64,000 nt of DNA from CAZOLI01 sp964580675 (lineage in GTDB: Bacteria > Planctomycetota > MHYJ01 > CAYXQY01): assembly GCA_964580675.1 (NCBI GenBank), contig CAZOLI010000010.1:1-64000 (forward strand), read 5' to 3'. Position 1 is the stretch's first letter; each line of letters opens with the position of its first letter. The notes below the pieces were generated by a model. It was not told the origin of the DNA. It searched no databases and saw only the letters and a program-made list of their open reading frames with translations. Made by a program: the position numbers and the translations under genes. Shown here piece by piece: positions 35,891-43,368 of the stretch.

Positions 35891-36413
35891 GATGTTATTT
35901 CAATAGCGAAAAATTTATGTGCTGGCTTTTCGTACGAATTGTGTTGCGGGAGGACAGCAAATCGAGAAAAGGCCCGTTGTACAAATCAAAACGATGACAA
36001 ACAACGACTTGTGTCCCTGTGAGGTGTAATATCCTTCTCGGGATTCTTCATTGTTTGGTCACGTCCGGAAAGAGCAAACACGAATTCCCCGGCATTAAAT
36101 CCGGGTTTTCTTCCGGGACGGTCCGCCAACAGAAACCGAACCGCCAGCTGTCCGGAATGTTGTCAGAAGGGGAAAGAAGAGTTCCAGAACCGTCCCGGAA
36201 CCCTTTTTCATCCGTCGTACTTACCCCGCCTCCAACCGGTTTTCCTGCCTTCCTGTATTCCTATTAAATGAAAAATTTCTCCGGAGGACAACCCGTCCAA
36301 AAACGGAAATTACGGGCCACACTGAGACTCTCTGCTGTATATCCGGCTGCTGGATCAGGAGCCGGTAGAGGAGGCCGGGGCCCCGTAACGGTGTTCACGA
36401 GCTCCGCATCAGC
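35891..36413. other. intergenic region with a structured element
   Basis: No convincing gene. A nested hairpin lies at 36310-36388: an outer stem TTACGGGCC with GGCCCCGTAA (one bulge), and inside it a perfect six-base stem CCGGCT/AGCCGG at 36343-36348 and 36360-36365. It could be part of an RNA on either strand. The rest shows only base-composition noise and no good promoter for rtcB. Confidence 0.45.
36310..36388. repeat. nested inverted repeat (possible structured RNA)
   Basis: Outer arms TTACGGGCC and GGCCCCGTAA (one bulge) enclose a perfect six-base stem CCGGCT/AGCCGG whose loop contains CTG/CAG. Strand is undetermined. Confidence 0.35.
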
Positions 36414-36459
36414 AAAAAAAAAGAAGAGGCCCTCCGGTTGATAGTACCGCAGGGCCTCT
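36414..36459 (-). terminator. Rho-independent terminator of the 6S-like RNA
   Basis: On the minus strand a perfect nine-base stem (AGAGGCCCT with AGGGCCTCT, at 36459-36451 and 36433-36425) encloses a 17-base loop and is followed by TTC and a run of nine T. On the plus strand no T-run follows, so it acts leftwards. Confidence 0.85.
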
Positions 36460-36588
36460 GCTGGAGTGATCGTGAGTGAGTTCCTCGGTGTTTAAACCGG
36501 GTTTTCTCAGGGGAGTTAATTCAGGTTTTCCCTTTCCAGGAATGTACCTAACCTGTCTGAGTAAAACCGTGTTTAACTCACATCGACA
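36414..36588 (-). ncRNA. structured small RNA, probable 6S-like RNA
   Basis: A region without coding potential bounded by a near-consensus promoter and a strong terminator, giving an RNA of about 170 bases. It folds as one long irregular hairpin. The closing stem is GTG-TCG-GTGAGTT with AACTCAC-CGA-CAC, and is followed by an asymmetric central bubble. Its 3' side carries a small hairpin CGGT/ACCG. Next come an inner stem GGTTTT-CTCAG with CTGAG-AAAACC and an apical stem CAGGTT/AACCTG. This layout is that of 6S RNA, which sequesters housekeeping RNA polymerase by imitating an open promoter. I see the fold and the signals; the 6S identity is an inference, and another unrelated structured RNA is possible. 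Confidence 0.6.
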
Positions 36589-36590
36589 CC

Positions 36591-36619
36591 TTTATAGGAT
36601 TCTTCTCAATCAATTTCAA
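36591..36619 (-). promoter_or_regulatory. sigma-70-like promoter of the 6S-like RNA
   Basis: Minus-strand TTGAAA (36619-36614), exactly 17 bases, TATAAA (36596-36591). It lies directly after the stop codon of the upstream small gene. The predicted start falls at the base of the closing stem of the RNA. Confidence 0.7.
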
Positions 36620-36625
36620 TCGGTT

Positions 36626-37051
36626 TTACTTATTGCTCCCCTTTTCCTTCTCCTTTTCTTTCTCCCTGGCTTCGTTCACCTGTTCCGCTACCCATTGTAC
36701 GGAGGGTGAAGAAAACCTGTGTTTGGTCTTTTGACCGCGTGGAAACACCTTGTCTCCCATTTGCTGATCGTATTTCAGGCTGCGCACCGCCAGCAAACGG
36801 AGATCCTGTACGCCTTCGACGTAATACGACATCAGAACCGGATCGCCGTTCTGGTTCCGGGTGTAGAGATAAAGGACTTCCTGGTTCCCCATGGTTTCAC
36901 CGGTCTCCATGCGGGTTATCTGAGCATCGGAATTCGGCATGGGCGGATCGGCGATCGCGTGTTTCTGCGTTTCCGGAAGGGACGTGAGAAGGAGTCCGAT
37001 CGTTAATCCAAGGAGTAGAGCGAGTGCAACGGAAAGGTATGTCTGTTTCAT
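36626..37051 (-). CDS. single-span membrane or secreted protein of unknown function
   Basis: ATG at 37051 gives a 141-residue protein with an N-terminal hydrophobic segment (about 5-24, LSVALALLLGLTIGLLL), then a mixed alpha/beta region with YLYTRNQNGDPVLMSYYVEGV and a Lys/Glu-rich tail. The longer open frame from 37168 includes a non-natural lead and is rejected. The hydrophobic stretch may be an anchor or an uncleaved signal. No family is recognised. The gene is followed directly by the promoter of the 6S-like RNA. Confidence 0.65.
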   Translation of the reverse strand: MKQTYLSVALALLLGLTIGLLLTSLPETQKHAIADPPMPNSDAQITRMETGETMGNQEVLYLYTRNQNGDPVLMSYYVEGVQDLRLLAVRSLKYDQQMGDKVFPRGQKTKHRFSSPSVQWVAEQVNEAREKEKEKEKGSNK

Positions 37052-37368
37052 GGCCTGTGGTTCTCCCGAATAAATGGTCCCGAACGAATTGATGCGAACC
37101 CCGATAGGTGGCGGTATCGAACCCGCCTTCCCCGGGTAGGCCAAACCGGGACCTGTGCTGGAACGCAAAATTTATGCCAGATCGATACATCCCTCGACGC
37201 GTTAAACGGGGGTTTTATGGGGGATGCACAGGGAAGTTGGAAATCTCCTCCCGTGGTTTATCCATTGTTACACCGGGAGCTGTAAAGTGGTTTTACATTT
37301 CGGTGATGAGATGGGATTGTCAATCATTTCCTCCCCGGCGTCTATCGATCTGCTGTTGAGGGGATGAT
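37052..37368. other. 317-base intergenic region downstream of lptG
   Basis: On the minus strand it contains two consecutive GC hairpins near 37108-37155, one of which (GGCGG/CCGCC around GTTCGATA) imitates a tRNA T-arm but lacks the rest of a tRNA. No gene or convincing promoter is seen. Confidence 0.5.
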
Positions 37369-38460
37369 TTATGTGGTAACGTCGTCATAAAGGTACAGGA
37401 GTACCGAGGCCAGGAGGAGTATGGGCAACCAGCAGGCCAGGAACGCGGGCATGGCATCGCGTTTCCCAAATTCCAGAAATAACGCGTAGACAAGATAAAA
37501 ACCGACGGCGATGACTGCACAGTAGATTGAGCCCGTGAAGTAACTGGTGATTTCTCTGCGCAGAATCAGGGGGATCGCAACAACCGGCAGAAAAAGGGCG
37601 ATCAGCGGATAAATAATTCGAGTGTGGAATCGGACCTGTATATTTTTTAGTTCGGGAAACTGGTATGTCAGGTTATACAGGTTCTTCAAGCTGTGAAACC
37701 GGATGCCGGATTCGGCAATGAGGAGCTTTTTGGGACGGAGGTCCCTTGAGCGAAGTTCGGGCAACATGAGTCCATCGTCCCCAAATGATCGGGGAGGTTT
37801 TTTTCGAAAACCCCGGCTGTCGTATTCGGTGATGGTTCCGTTTCGTAAAATCCACTGGTTTCTGTCGGCATTCCATGTGGCCCGGTCGGCTGTTGCGATC
37901 ACTTTCAAATTGTCCTCCTGAAACACGGAGAGGGTAATGCCCCTGGCGGTTCCCTGTACCACACGGAGTTTTTTAAACTGGAGAAAGGTGTTCTCTCCCG
38001 TACCGGTGAAAATGTTATTGAGCGACGAACCACTTTCGAGCAGCTGCTTGGTTTTTGCGATGCGGTCGGACCATCCGGGCAGCACCCATTCCTGGAGGGA
38101 GAAAACAGCTGCGGCGTTCAGGAGCCCCACAACGAAAACGGGGACAAGGAGATAATAAATGGAATGGCCCGCCATAAAGAACGGGACAAATTCATTTTCC
38201 CGCGTCATGTACACGATGGTAATGCCGGTTCCGGCAAGAAGGACCACCGGGAGGAGCCAGGCCAGGTAAAGGGGAAGACGCAGGACGTAATAATTCGCGG
38301 CGAACCACCAGGTGTACTCGCTCCTGGAAATCAGGTAGGAAAAGTCCTGAAACTGCTCAACAAAATCCAGGAGAACCGTCAAGCTTAAGATGATGACGGC
38401 ACAGAAGAGGAAGGATTCCAGGACCGTCCGAAGTATGTATCGATGGATAATAGGCATCAT
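37369..38460 (-). CDS. lptG: LPS export permease, LptG-type YjgP/YjgQ protein
   Basis: A 363-residue YjgP/YjgQ-family permease with an N-terminal group of three membrane segments (to about 120), a periplasmic beta-jellyroll-type domain (about 125-270) and three C-terminal segments. With LptF and the LptB ATPase it extracts LPS from the inner membrane. Typical features are the IHRYILRTVLESFL start and the VLPGWSDRIAKTKQ turn after segment three. It follows the other permease by four bases. Choosing LptG rather than LptF for this copy is based on gene order and the first segment; lptB, lptA and lptC are not in this window. Confidence 0.85.
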   Translation of the reverse strand: MMPIIHRYILRTVLESFLFCAVIILSLTVLLDFVEQFQDFSYLISRSEYTWWFAANYYVLRLPLYLAWLLPVVLLAGTGITIVYMTRENEFVPFFMAGHSIYYLLVPVFVVGLLNAAAVFSLQEWVLPGWSDRIAKTKQLLESGSSLNNIFTGTGENTFLQFKKLRVVQGTARGITLSVFQEDNLKVIATADRATWNADRNQWILRNGTITEYDSRGFRKKPPRSFGDDGLMLPELRSRDLRPKKLLIAESGIRFHSLKNLYNLTYQFPELKNIQVRFHTRIIYPLIALFLPVVAIPLILRREITSYFTGSIYCAVIAVGFYLVYALFLEFGKRDAMPAFLACWLPILLLASVLLYLYDDVTT

Positions 38461-38464
38461 GTTG

Positions 38465-39571
38465 TTACCGGCTTTTGAACATAATAAAGCCGATAAGAGC
38501 CATCAGCAAAAGAGGGGGCCAGAAAACCCAGAGTGGTTCCGCGTCGTATTGCATGCAGAGTCGTTCGGCGATAAAGATTGCCGGGTAAAATAACACAAGG
38601 GCCGGAAGCGTGCCGATTCCAACGCCTCGGATGCGGGTGGACTCCCCGGTGGTCAGGGCGACGGGGATACCGATAAACAAAAGAGCGATCGGGGCGAGGG
38701 CCAGTGCATATCGTTTGTGAAGCACGGTTTTTATGTCTTTGGTGTCGTATCTTGACAAGAGCGATTCCGGGGGTTTATCCGGGTCCCTTGCCAGCTGTTT
38801 GATGTGATAGATGTTCATGTCCCGCAGCCGCCGTTTCTTGATCCCCATTTCTTTTCTGAGGTTGCGCCGGTAAATAAAAGGTTCCTCGTTAAAATTCAAA
38901 ATCTGGTGTTTTTCTCGTTTGTTTTTGTTTTCCCAGTACGTGACCGTTACATCGTACAGTCGAAGTTCCATTGTCGGATCGTGGATCGTCGGTAATTTCG
39001 TAAATCGTCCCCGTCTGGCTACAAACCATTTTTGAGGAGCTTCGTCCGGAAACAGTTCCACCACGTGTACGTTTGTAAGTTCCCCGTTTCGGGACGAGTG
39101 AAAACGAAACAGCGTGTCCTTGAGCTGAAACATTCGGTCCCGCTGATTTGTGCTCATGAGGATAGAGGACAATTCCGTCGCATCGATGTTCCGTTTCTGG
39201 AACCGGGCGTCGGGCAATAACATGTGCTGAACGTACAGGAGGAAAAGGCAAAGGACCAGAGCCAGTAATAGCACCGGCAGTGTGAGTGAATATCGGGAAA
39301 TGCCCGAAGCCCGAAGGGCCAGAATTTCATTGTTCGACGCCATGCCCCGATAAACCACCACCGATGCAAGGAGCAAACTCACCGGTATTGTGTAGGTGAA
39401 TATGTATCCGGCCATGTAGGTTATCAAGGAGCCGAGCAGGGCAATGCCAACCCCTTCAAATTTCATCAACTGCCGGAGGCTGAATCCCATAAATACAACC
39501 AGGGAAAGGCAAAGAAAAATAAACAGGAAGGTCTTCGTGAGCTCCCCGAATATGTATTTTTGTACGGTCAT
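38465..39571 (-). CDS. lptF: LPS export permease, LptF-type YjgP/YjgQ protein
   Basis: A 368-residue paralogue with the same six-segment and periplasmic-domain layout. The start MTVQKYIFGELTKTFLF and the NNEILALRASGISRYSL loop after the second segment are typical of the family. The partner gene follows after four bases, so the pair is one transcription unit. Together they imply that the cell has lipopolysaccharide or a similar glycolipid in an outer membrane. Confidence 0.87.
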   Translation of the reverse strand: MTVQKYIFGELTKTFLFIFLCLSLVVFMGFSLRQLMKFEGVGIALLGSLITYMAGYIFTYTIPVSLLLASVVVYRGMASNNEILALRASGISRYSLTLPVLLLALVLCLFLLYVQHMLLPDARFQKRNIDATELSSILMSTNQRDRMFQLKDTLFRFHSSRNGELTNVHVVELFPDEAPQKWFVARRGRFTKLPTIHDPTMELRLYDVTVTYWENKNKREKHQILNFNEEPFIYRRNLRKEMGIKKRRLRDMNIYHIKQLARDPDKPPESLLSRYDTKDIKTVLHKRYALALAPIALLFIGIPVALTTGESTRIRGVGIGTLPALVLFYPAIFIAERLCMQYDAEPLWVFWPPLLLMALIGFIMFKSR

Positions 39572-39657
39572 AATCAGCTGATAAATGATCTTTTTCTGCT
39601 GGACATTTTCGCTTCAGGGAACTTTCGTCCCGCTCCGTTTGAGTCTGTGTTGTGGTT

Positions 39658-40086
39658 TTACCGGTCCTGGGTATTCATCGAATCCGGCCGTATTTCACGC
39701 TCCATCAGTTTCTGGACAAGGGGTCTGTCGGCCGGGGGAAACGAATACGTACAGAGGTCTTCCGGAGGAACCCAGGAAAGTGATGCACATTCCTCGGGGG
39801 AGGGGGACTGGTCCGGTTTCATACGACAGAAATAAAACTGAATATCAACGGTTCGATCGGGGTATTTATGTTTCGTTCTGAACACTTTGCTTCCGACATG
39901 AACCCGTATACCGAGTTCCTCTCTCAGTTCTCTTTTTAGTGCGTCCCGGTTTGATTCACCGTGTTCCTTTTTGCCGCCCGGGAATTCCCAGTGCCCTTCG
40001 AGGTGTTTTCCTTCCGGTCGTTTGGTGATCAGGTAACGATCCTGTCGATAGATGAGGCCGGCAACGACGTTTATCAGGTTGGGCAT
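39658..40086 (-). CDS. Nudix hydrolase, MutT-like
   Basis: A 142-residue Nudix protein. The Nudix box is complete: GGKKEHGESNRDALKRELREELGI matches GX5EX7REUXEEXGU with every glutamate in place (shown here as its outer residues G, E, RE and EE). The flanking pattern ...GLIYRQDRYLITKRPEG and WEFPGGK is that of 8-oxo-dGTP diphosphatases (MutT), which clean oxidised nucleotides from the pool. Other nucleoside triphosphate derivatives remain possible substrates. It follows the PilZ gene region and precedes lptF on the minus strand. Confidence 0.88.
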   Translation of the reverse strand: MPNLINVVAGLIYRQDRYLITKRPEGKHLEGHWEFPGGKKEHGESNRDALKRELREELGIRVHVGSKVFRTKHKYPDRTVDIQFYFCRMKPDQSPSPEECASLSWVPPEDLCTYSFPPADRPLVQKLMEREIRPDSMNTQDR

Positions 40087-40360
40087 CGTCCGTTATGTCC
40101 CGTGAGAAGAGATCGTGTGGTATTGGCCAACGCAGTTTAACCACCGAGGTTTCGGGTTCGAGACCGTTGGTCAAAATGAATTATGGAGTTACCGGTTCTG
40201 AATATCAACGAATTCGCCCCCGTAAAATGGGAAAGAGGGGCAATCCGTTAAGCAGGGAAAACTCTGAGAGGATATTTAAGGTCATGTATCGCCCCTGGAA
40301 GCGTTCAGAGAGACGGAGGGGACAATTTTTCTCTGTAACGCCTGGAGAGAACGGACACCG
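40087..40360. other. intergenic region with a 10-base inverted repeat
   Basis: TTGGCCAACG (40123-40132) pairs with CGTTGGTCAA (40165-40174) with one G-T pair, enclosing two shorter stems (AACC/GGTT and CGG/CCG), so a three-way junction of about 52 bases is possible. No gene is visible. Confidence 0.4.
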
Positions 40361-40780
40361 TTAGCAGACCACTGAACCGGGTTTGTCCGGATCCGTAAAT
40401 TCAGGTTCCACCCAGCTACCGCGCTGTGCGTTTCGGATGATGTGTTTCCTGACCTCGGGTTTTATCCTGTAGAACTCAATTCCCATGCCGACCGGGGTTT
40501 GCTCCGAGTGAGCCCAGACCACTTCCCCAATCAACTCCACCGGGTTTTCCAGGCCCGGTATATCAAGCTCCATTTCTATTAAGGCGCCCTCCGGCGGTGG
40601 GTCGTTTACCGGAAGGAAAATGCCACCTCCCCCGATGTTGGCTTCAGCAAAGGAGGCATGCTGAAAATTGGACCCCAGGTTTACTTCACGAAATTTTACG
40701 TTCGTGTTCAGGGGAAGCCGCTCGTACGTCCTGCGGTCCTTTTTTGGGTCCCGATCGCTGTTTTTTTCTGTTTCTGTCAT
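40361..40780 (-). CDS. PilZ-domain protein with altered second motif
   Basis: A 139-residue PilZ protein. The first cyclic di-GMP motif RxxxR is present in RRTYERLP. In the second motif (D/N)xSxxG the serine is replaced: the segment reads ANIGGGGIFL (NxGxxG). The beta-barrel pattern continues with EMELDIPG and GEVVWAH. Binding of cyclic di-GMP may be weakened or changed. There is no Shine-Dalgarno before its ATG, but a 29-codon open frame with a strong one ends in an ATGA overlap with this start. Confidence 0.85.
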   Translation of the reverse strand: MTETEKNSDRDPKKDRRTYERLPLNTNVKFREVNLGSNFQHASFAEANIGGGGIFLPVNDPPPEGALIEMELDIPGLENPVELIGEVVWAHSEQTPVGMGIEFYRIKPEVRKHIIRNAQRGSWVEPEFTDPDKPGSVVC

Positions 40781-40866
40781 AAGGTTGTTTTGCCGTCCAC
40801 AAAGGGGTAGAGGATTCCTTTCACGCCCACAGAGGCTGGGTGCCCGGGGGGAGAAGAACCTTGCAT
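40777..40866 (-). CDS. candidate 29-residue leader peptide coupled to the PilZ gene
   Basis: A short frame starting at an ATG (40866) preceded by a perfect AGGAGG (40876-40871) four bases upstream. It runs 29 codons and its TGA overlaps the ATG of the PilZ gene. The peptide (MQGSSPPGHPASVGVKG...) has no known family. It is supported only by the ribosome binding site and the overlap; it may be a translational-coupling device rather than a functional product. Confidence 0.35.
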   Translation of the reverse strand: MQGSSPPGHPASVGVKGILYPFVDGKTTL

Positions 40867-41075
40867 ATTGCCTCCTAAACTACCTCCCGGAAGTCCCTTC
40901 TGGCCCCGATACTTCCCTTTCACCGCCTTCATTATCACCATACGACATTATGACGGATTCCGCAATTCCGCCGGGGTCCGCTGGTCCGTATCCGAGTGGT
41001 TTTCCGGTTGGGGTGCTGGTGGTCCTTGCGGAGGGGGGAGGGAGTTTTGGACTCGCCTTCTCAAATGGGGTTCTT

Positions 41076-42293
41076 TTAGTAGTGAGTATGAGCGGTGCTG
41101 CCCGGATAATAAGTACTCAGTATATCGTAGAAGGTGTGTCCCTCACGGGCAAGTCCCACGGCCCCGGTCTGGCAGAGTCCCGCTCCGTGTCCCCATCCTT
41201 TTCCGGCGAAACGAAAGTTCCCACCGTTCGTTTTGTGCACGGTGAAAAGCGTGGATCGGAGACGGCTATAGCCTATGGAACTGCGAAGGTTGCGTGCGGG
41301 CAGAGTTGTGGAATCGCCGTTTTTGAAGTGGATGGTTACCTTCTGGGCGCGCCCGGATTTGTCCTTCTGCGGAATGTCAATCCGTTCCGGTCTGGATTCG
41401 TTCTGGACGTCGAGTTTCGTTTGAAGTTCCGCCGGGGAAAGTTCCGTCGACCATTGATAGTACTTCGAGTGCCGGTCCCATTTACAGATTACGCCTCCCT
41501 GAAGGGGGGGCGGATCGGGGGGATCGAAGTCCGGGATGCCAATGGAGGCGGATGTTGTCTTCCCGCCACAGGTGCTGTGAAAAAACGCCGGGAGGATCCG
41601 GCTGTTGAAAAACAGAACGATGCCCCGTGTGGCCTTGACCGCCTCTACCGATCGTTTTCCCTGTTCCCCGACACCCCGATATACCTGGGAGGCGGTTGTG
41701 TTGAGCACGTCGTAGTTCTGGTGGGAATTCCGCTTTTTCTCCCACAGTGCGTAGGTGCGCGCAGCAACGGCCTGTGCTTTTAGTGCCTCGAGGTGCCAGT
41801 CAAGGGACATTTCGGCCCCGAGCACACTGGAGAGGTAAATGTTCAGATGGACGTGGTTTACCACTTTTAACCCGTCGTTGCTACCCCTGTGAACCCAGAA
41901 CTCACCCAGGTACCGTCGATTCGCCGTGCGGATTGGAAGTTGTTTTTCCGGAACGATTTTTACCGGCCAGCGATTCGTTTCTTCTCCGTTTACAAGTGCC
42001 GTTTCTCCCGTTCGTTTTATCGTGATGTGCTGGCCGCTTTCGGTTCGTTTCCATCCGTTCGAATCTTCACCGAGGAAAATTTTTAGAGGGCTTTTCGATA
42101 CAACGGTAACGGAAGAGTTACCTTCCATCTCCTTCAGGAGCACCTTTATTCGTGGAACCCCTTTTGTCGAGGGAAGGTTCGAGACATACCCTCCCATTGC
42201 ACAGGAATCGACGAGAAGAATACAGAAAACGGCGCCGATGATGGTCAGGAGGGAAAGAGCAAGCCGAACCGATTCTATGAGGCCGTCCCGCAT
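41076..42293 (-). CDS. SpoIID/LytB-domain protein (glycan-strand lytic or amidase-enhancer type)
   Basis: A 405-residue envelope protein with one hydrophobic N-terminal segment (about 12-33) that ends in a lipoprotein-like LLVDSC. SpoIID-domain signatures are LSSVLGAEMSLDWHLEALKAQ (catalytic-type Glu), RTYAL, FHSTCGGKT and, at the end, GKGWGHGAGLCQTGA. SpoIID cleaves peptidoglycan glycan strands; homologues in Gram-negative bacteria and cyanobacteria stimulate amidases. It is coupled to the metallohydrolase gene upstream through a TAATG overlap. Confidence 0.9.
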   Translation of the reverse strand: MRDGLIESVRLALSLLTIIGAVFCILLVDSCAMGGYVSNLPSTKGVPRIKVLLKEMEGNSSVTVVSKSPLKIFLGEDSNGWKRTESGQHITIKRTGETALVNGEETNRWPVKIVPEKQLPIRTANRRYLGEFWVHRGSNDGLKVVNHVHLNIYLSSVLGAEMSLDWHLEALKAQAVAARTYALWEKKRNSHQNYDVLNTTASQVYRGVGEQGKRSVEAVKATRGIVLFFNSRILPAFFHSTCGGKTTSASIGIPDFDPPDPPPLQGGVICKWDRHSKYYQWSTELSPAELQTKLDVQNESRPERIDIPQKDKSGRAQKVTIHFKNGDSTTLPARNLRSSIGYSRLRSTLFTVHKTNGGNFRFAGKGWGHGAGLCQTGAVGLAREGHTFYDILSTYYPGSTAHTHY

Positions 42294-43072
42294 TAGTCGT
42301 CTTCATCAAAAATAGAATAGGTCCGGAGGTCCTCGGCGATTTCCACGGGGCCGTCGTAGTCTTCTTTTACCACCGCGACCGGATCGGCTTCGAGAGCGGG
42401 GGGGTAACAGTGTGTCAGGACGAGTCTTCTGGGATCGGCCACGCTGGCAAGTTTTGCCACCCATTGTGGGGTCATGTGTCCATCCACCTCATGATCATCT
42501 GGCATGGCACACTCCACGATGGCGACGTCGGCGTACTGAGCGGCGTTGGCCACGGTCTGGGCGTAAGCGGTGTCGGCGGAATAAAATATTTTCCCCCCTT
42601 CGTCCCGGATAAACGAAAAGCAAACACTGCCGTCCATGTGAATGGTCGGATACACGTCAAGTTTCCACCCCGGGAAGTCCAGCACGACGTCTTCCACTTC
42701 TTCAAGCTGAATACTGTAGTCCTCGGCTTCCACCCACTCCCCGTACAGGGATTGCATGTCCTCCAGCATATCGGGGAAATTGGACGGGCAGATAATTTCC
42801 AGATCCCGTTTCCGTTTCATCCCCTCAAACCGGGAGGCAAAAAGAAACAGCATGAGGTCCAGGTTGTGATCCGGGTGGAGATGAGAAACCAGGATGCGAT
42901 CCACGTCATTGAGCTGATAGTCCAGATGCGCCATCTGATGAAGCGAACCCGGACCGGGATCCACCAGTAATACCTGATCACCGATTTCGACCAGGTAACC
43001 CGGTGCGGAACGATCCGGCATCGGTACCGCCGTTCCCGATCCAAGTACTGTTATTTGAAATGGTTCGGTCAT
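42293..43072 (-). CDS. metallo-beta-lactamase-fold hydrolase, RNase Z-like
   Basis: A 259-residue hydrolase. The zinc motif VSHLHPDHNLDL (HxHxDH), the second His region IHMDGS, the Asp in YSADTA and the terminal His in LTHCYPPAL are all present. The start ITVLGSGTAVP is that of RNase Z and ElaC-like enzymes. No exosite arm is apparent, so a phosphodiesterase or other RNase Z-like role is more likely than tRNA 3' processing. The stop overlaps the SpoIID gene start by one base. Confidence 0.88.
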   Translation of the reverse strand: MTEPFQITVLGSGTAVPMPDRSAPGYLVEIGDQVLLVDPGPGSLHQMAHLDYQLNDVDRILVSHLHPDHNLDLMLFLFASRFEGMKRKRDLEIICPSNFPDMLEDMQSLYGEWVEAEDYSIQLEEVEDVVLDFPGWKLDVYPTIHMDGSVCFSFIRDEGGKIFYSADTAYAQTVANAAQYADVAIVECAMPDDHEVDGHMTPQWVAKLASVADPRRLVLTHCYPPALEADPVAVVKEDYDGPVEIAEDLRTYSIFDEDD

Positions 43073-43368
43073 GATCTTATGAAACGCAAGTCGGGTGGGT
43101 GAGGTGAAACAAGGAAAATGTTACCCGGTTTTTGATGAACGAACGTTTGGTTGTCCATCCACCGCTGATAAGTCGTTACCGAGTAGGCATTCCCTTTGAT
43201 TCTTCCATCTGGGGGGCTGGGTTTCAAGGGGCAAAATTCGGTAAGGAGGGGAATCCGTGGTCCGGAAGGAGCGCATTTGATGGTGGTTCATGCCCTGTCC
43301 TAACATTAATCTCCTGATTCTCAACATTTGGTGAGAAACTATTTTCTTGTGATCTTCCTCGTGGTTTC

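Noticed and set aside
36019..36267. 82-codon plus-strand frame in the rtcB upstream region
   Set aside because: No ribosome site, no recognisable family and atypical composition.
37108..37126. tRNA T-arm-like sequence (GGCGG, GTTCGATA, CCGCC on the minus strand)
   Set aside because: The stem needs an eight-base loop, and no acceptor, D-arm or anticodon arm can be matched around it.
40970..41040. CCGAGTGG element resembling the D-arm of tRNA-Ser
   Set aside because: No T-arm and no acceptor pairing follow.
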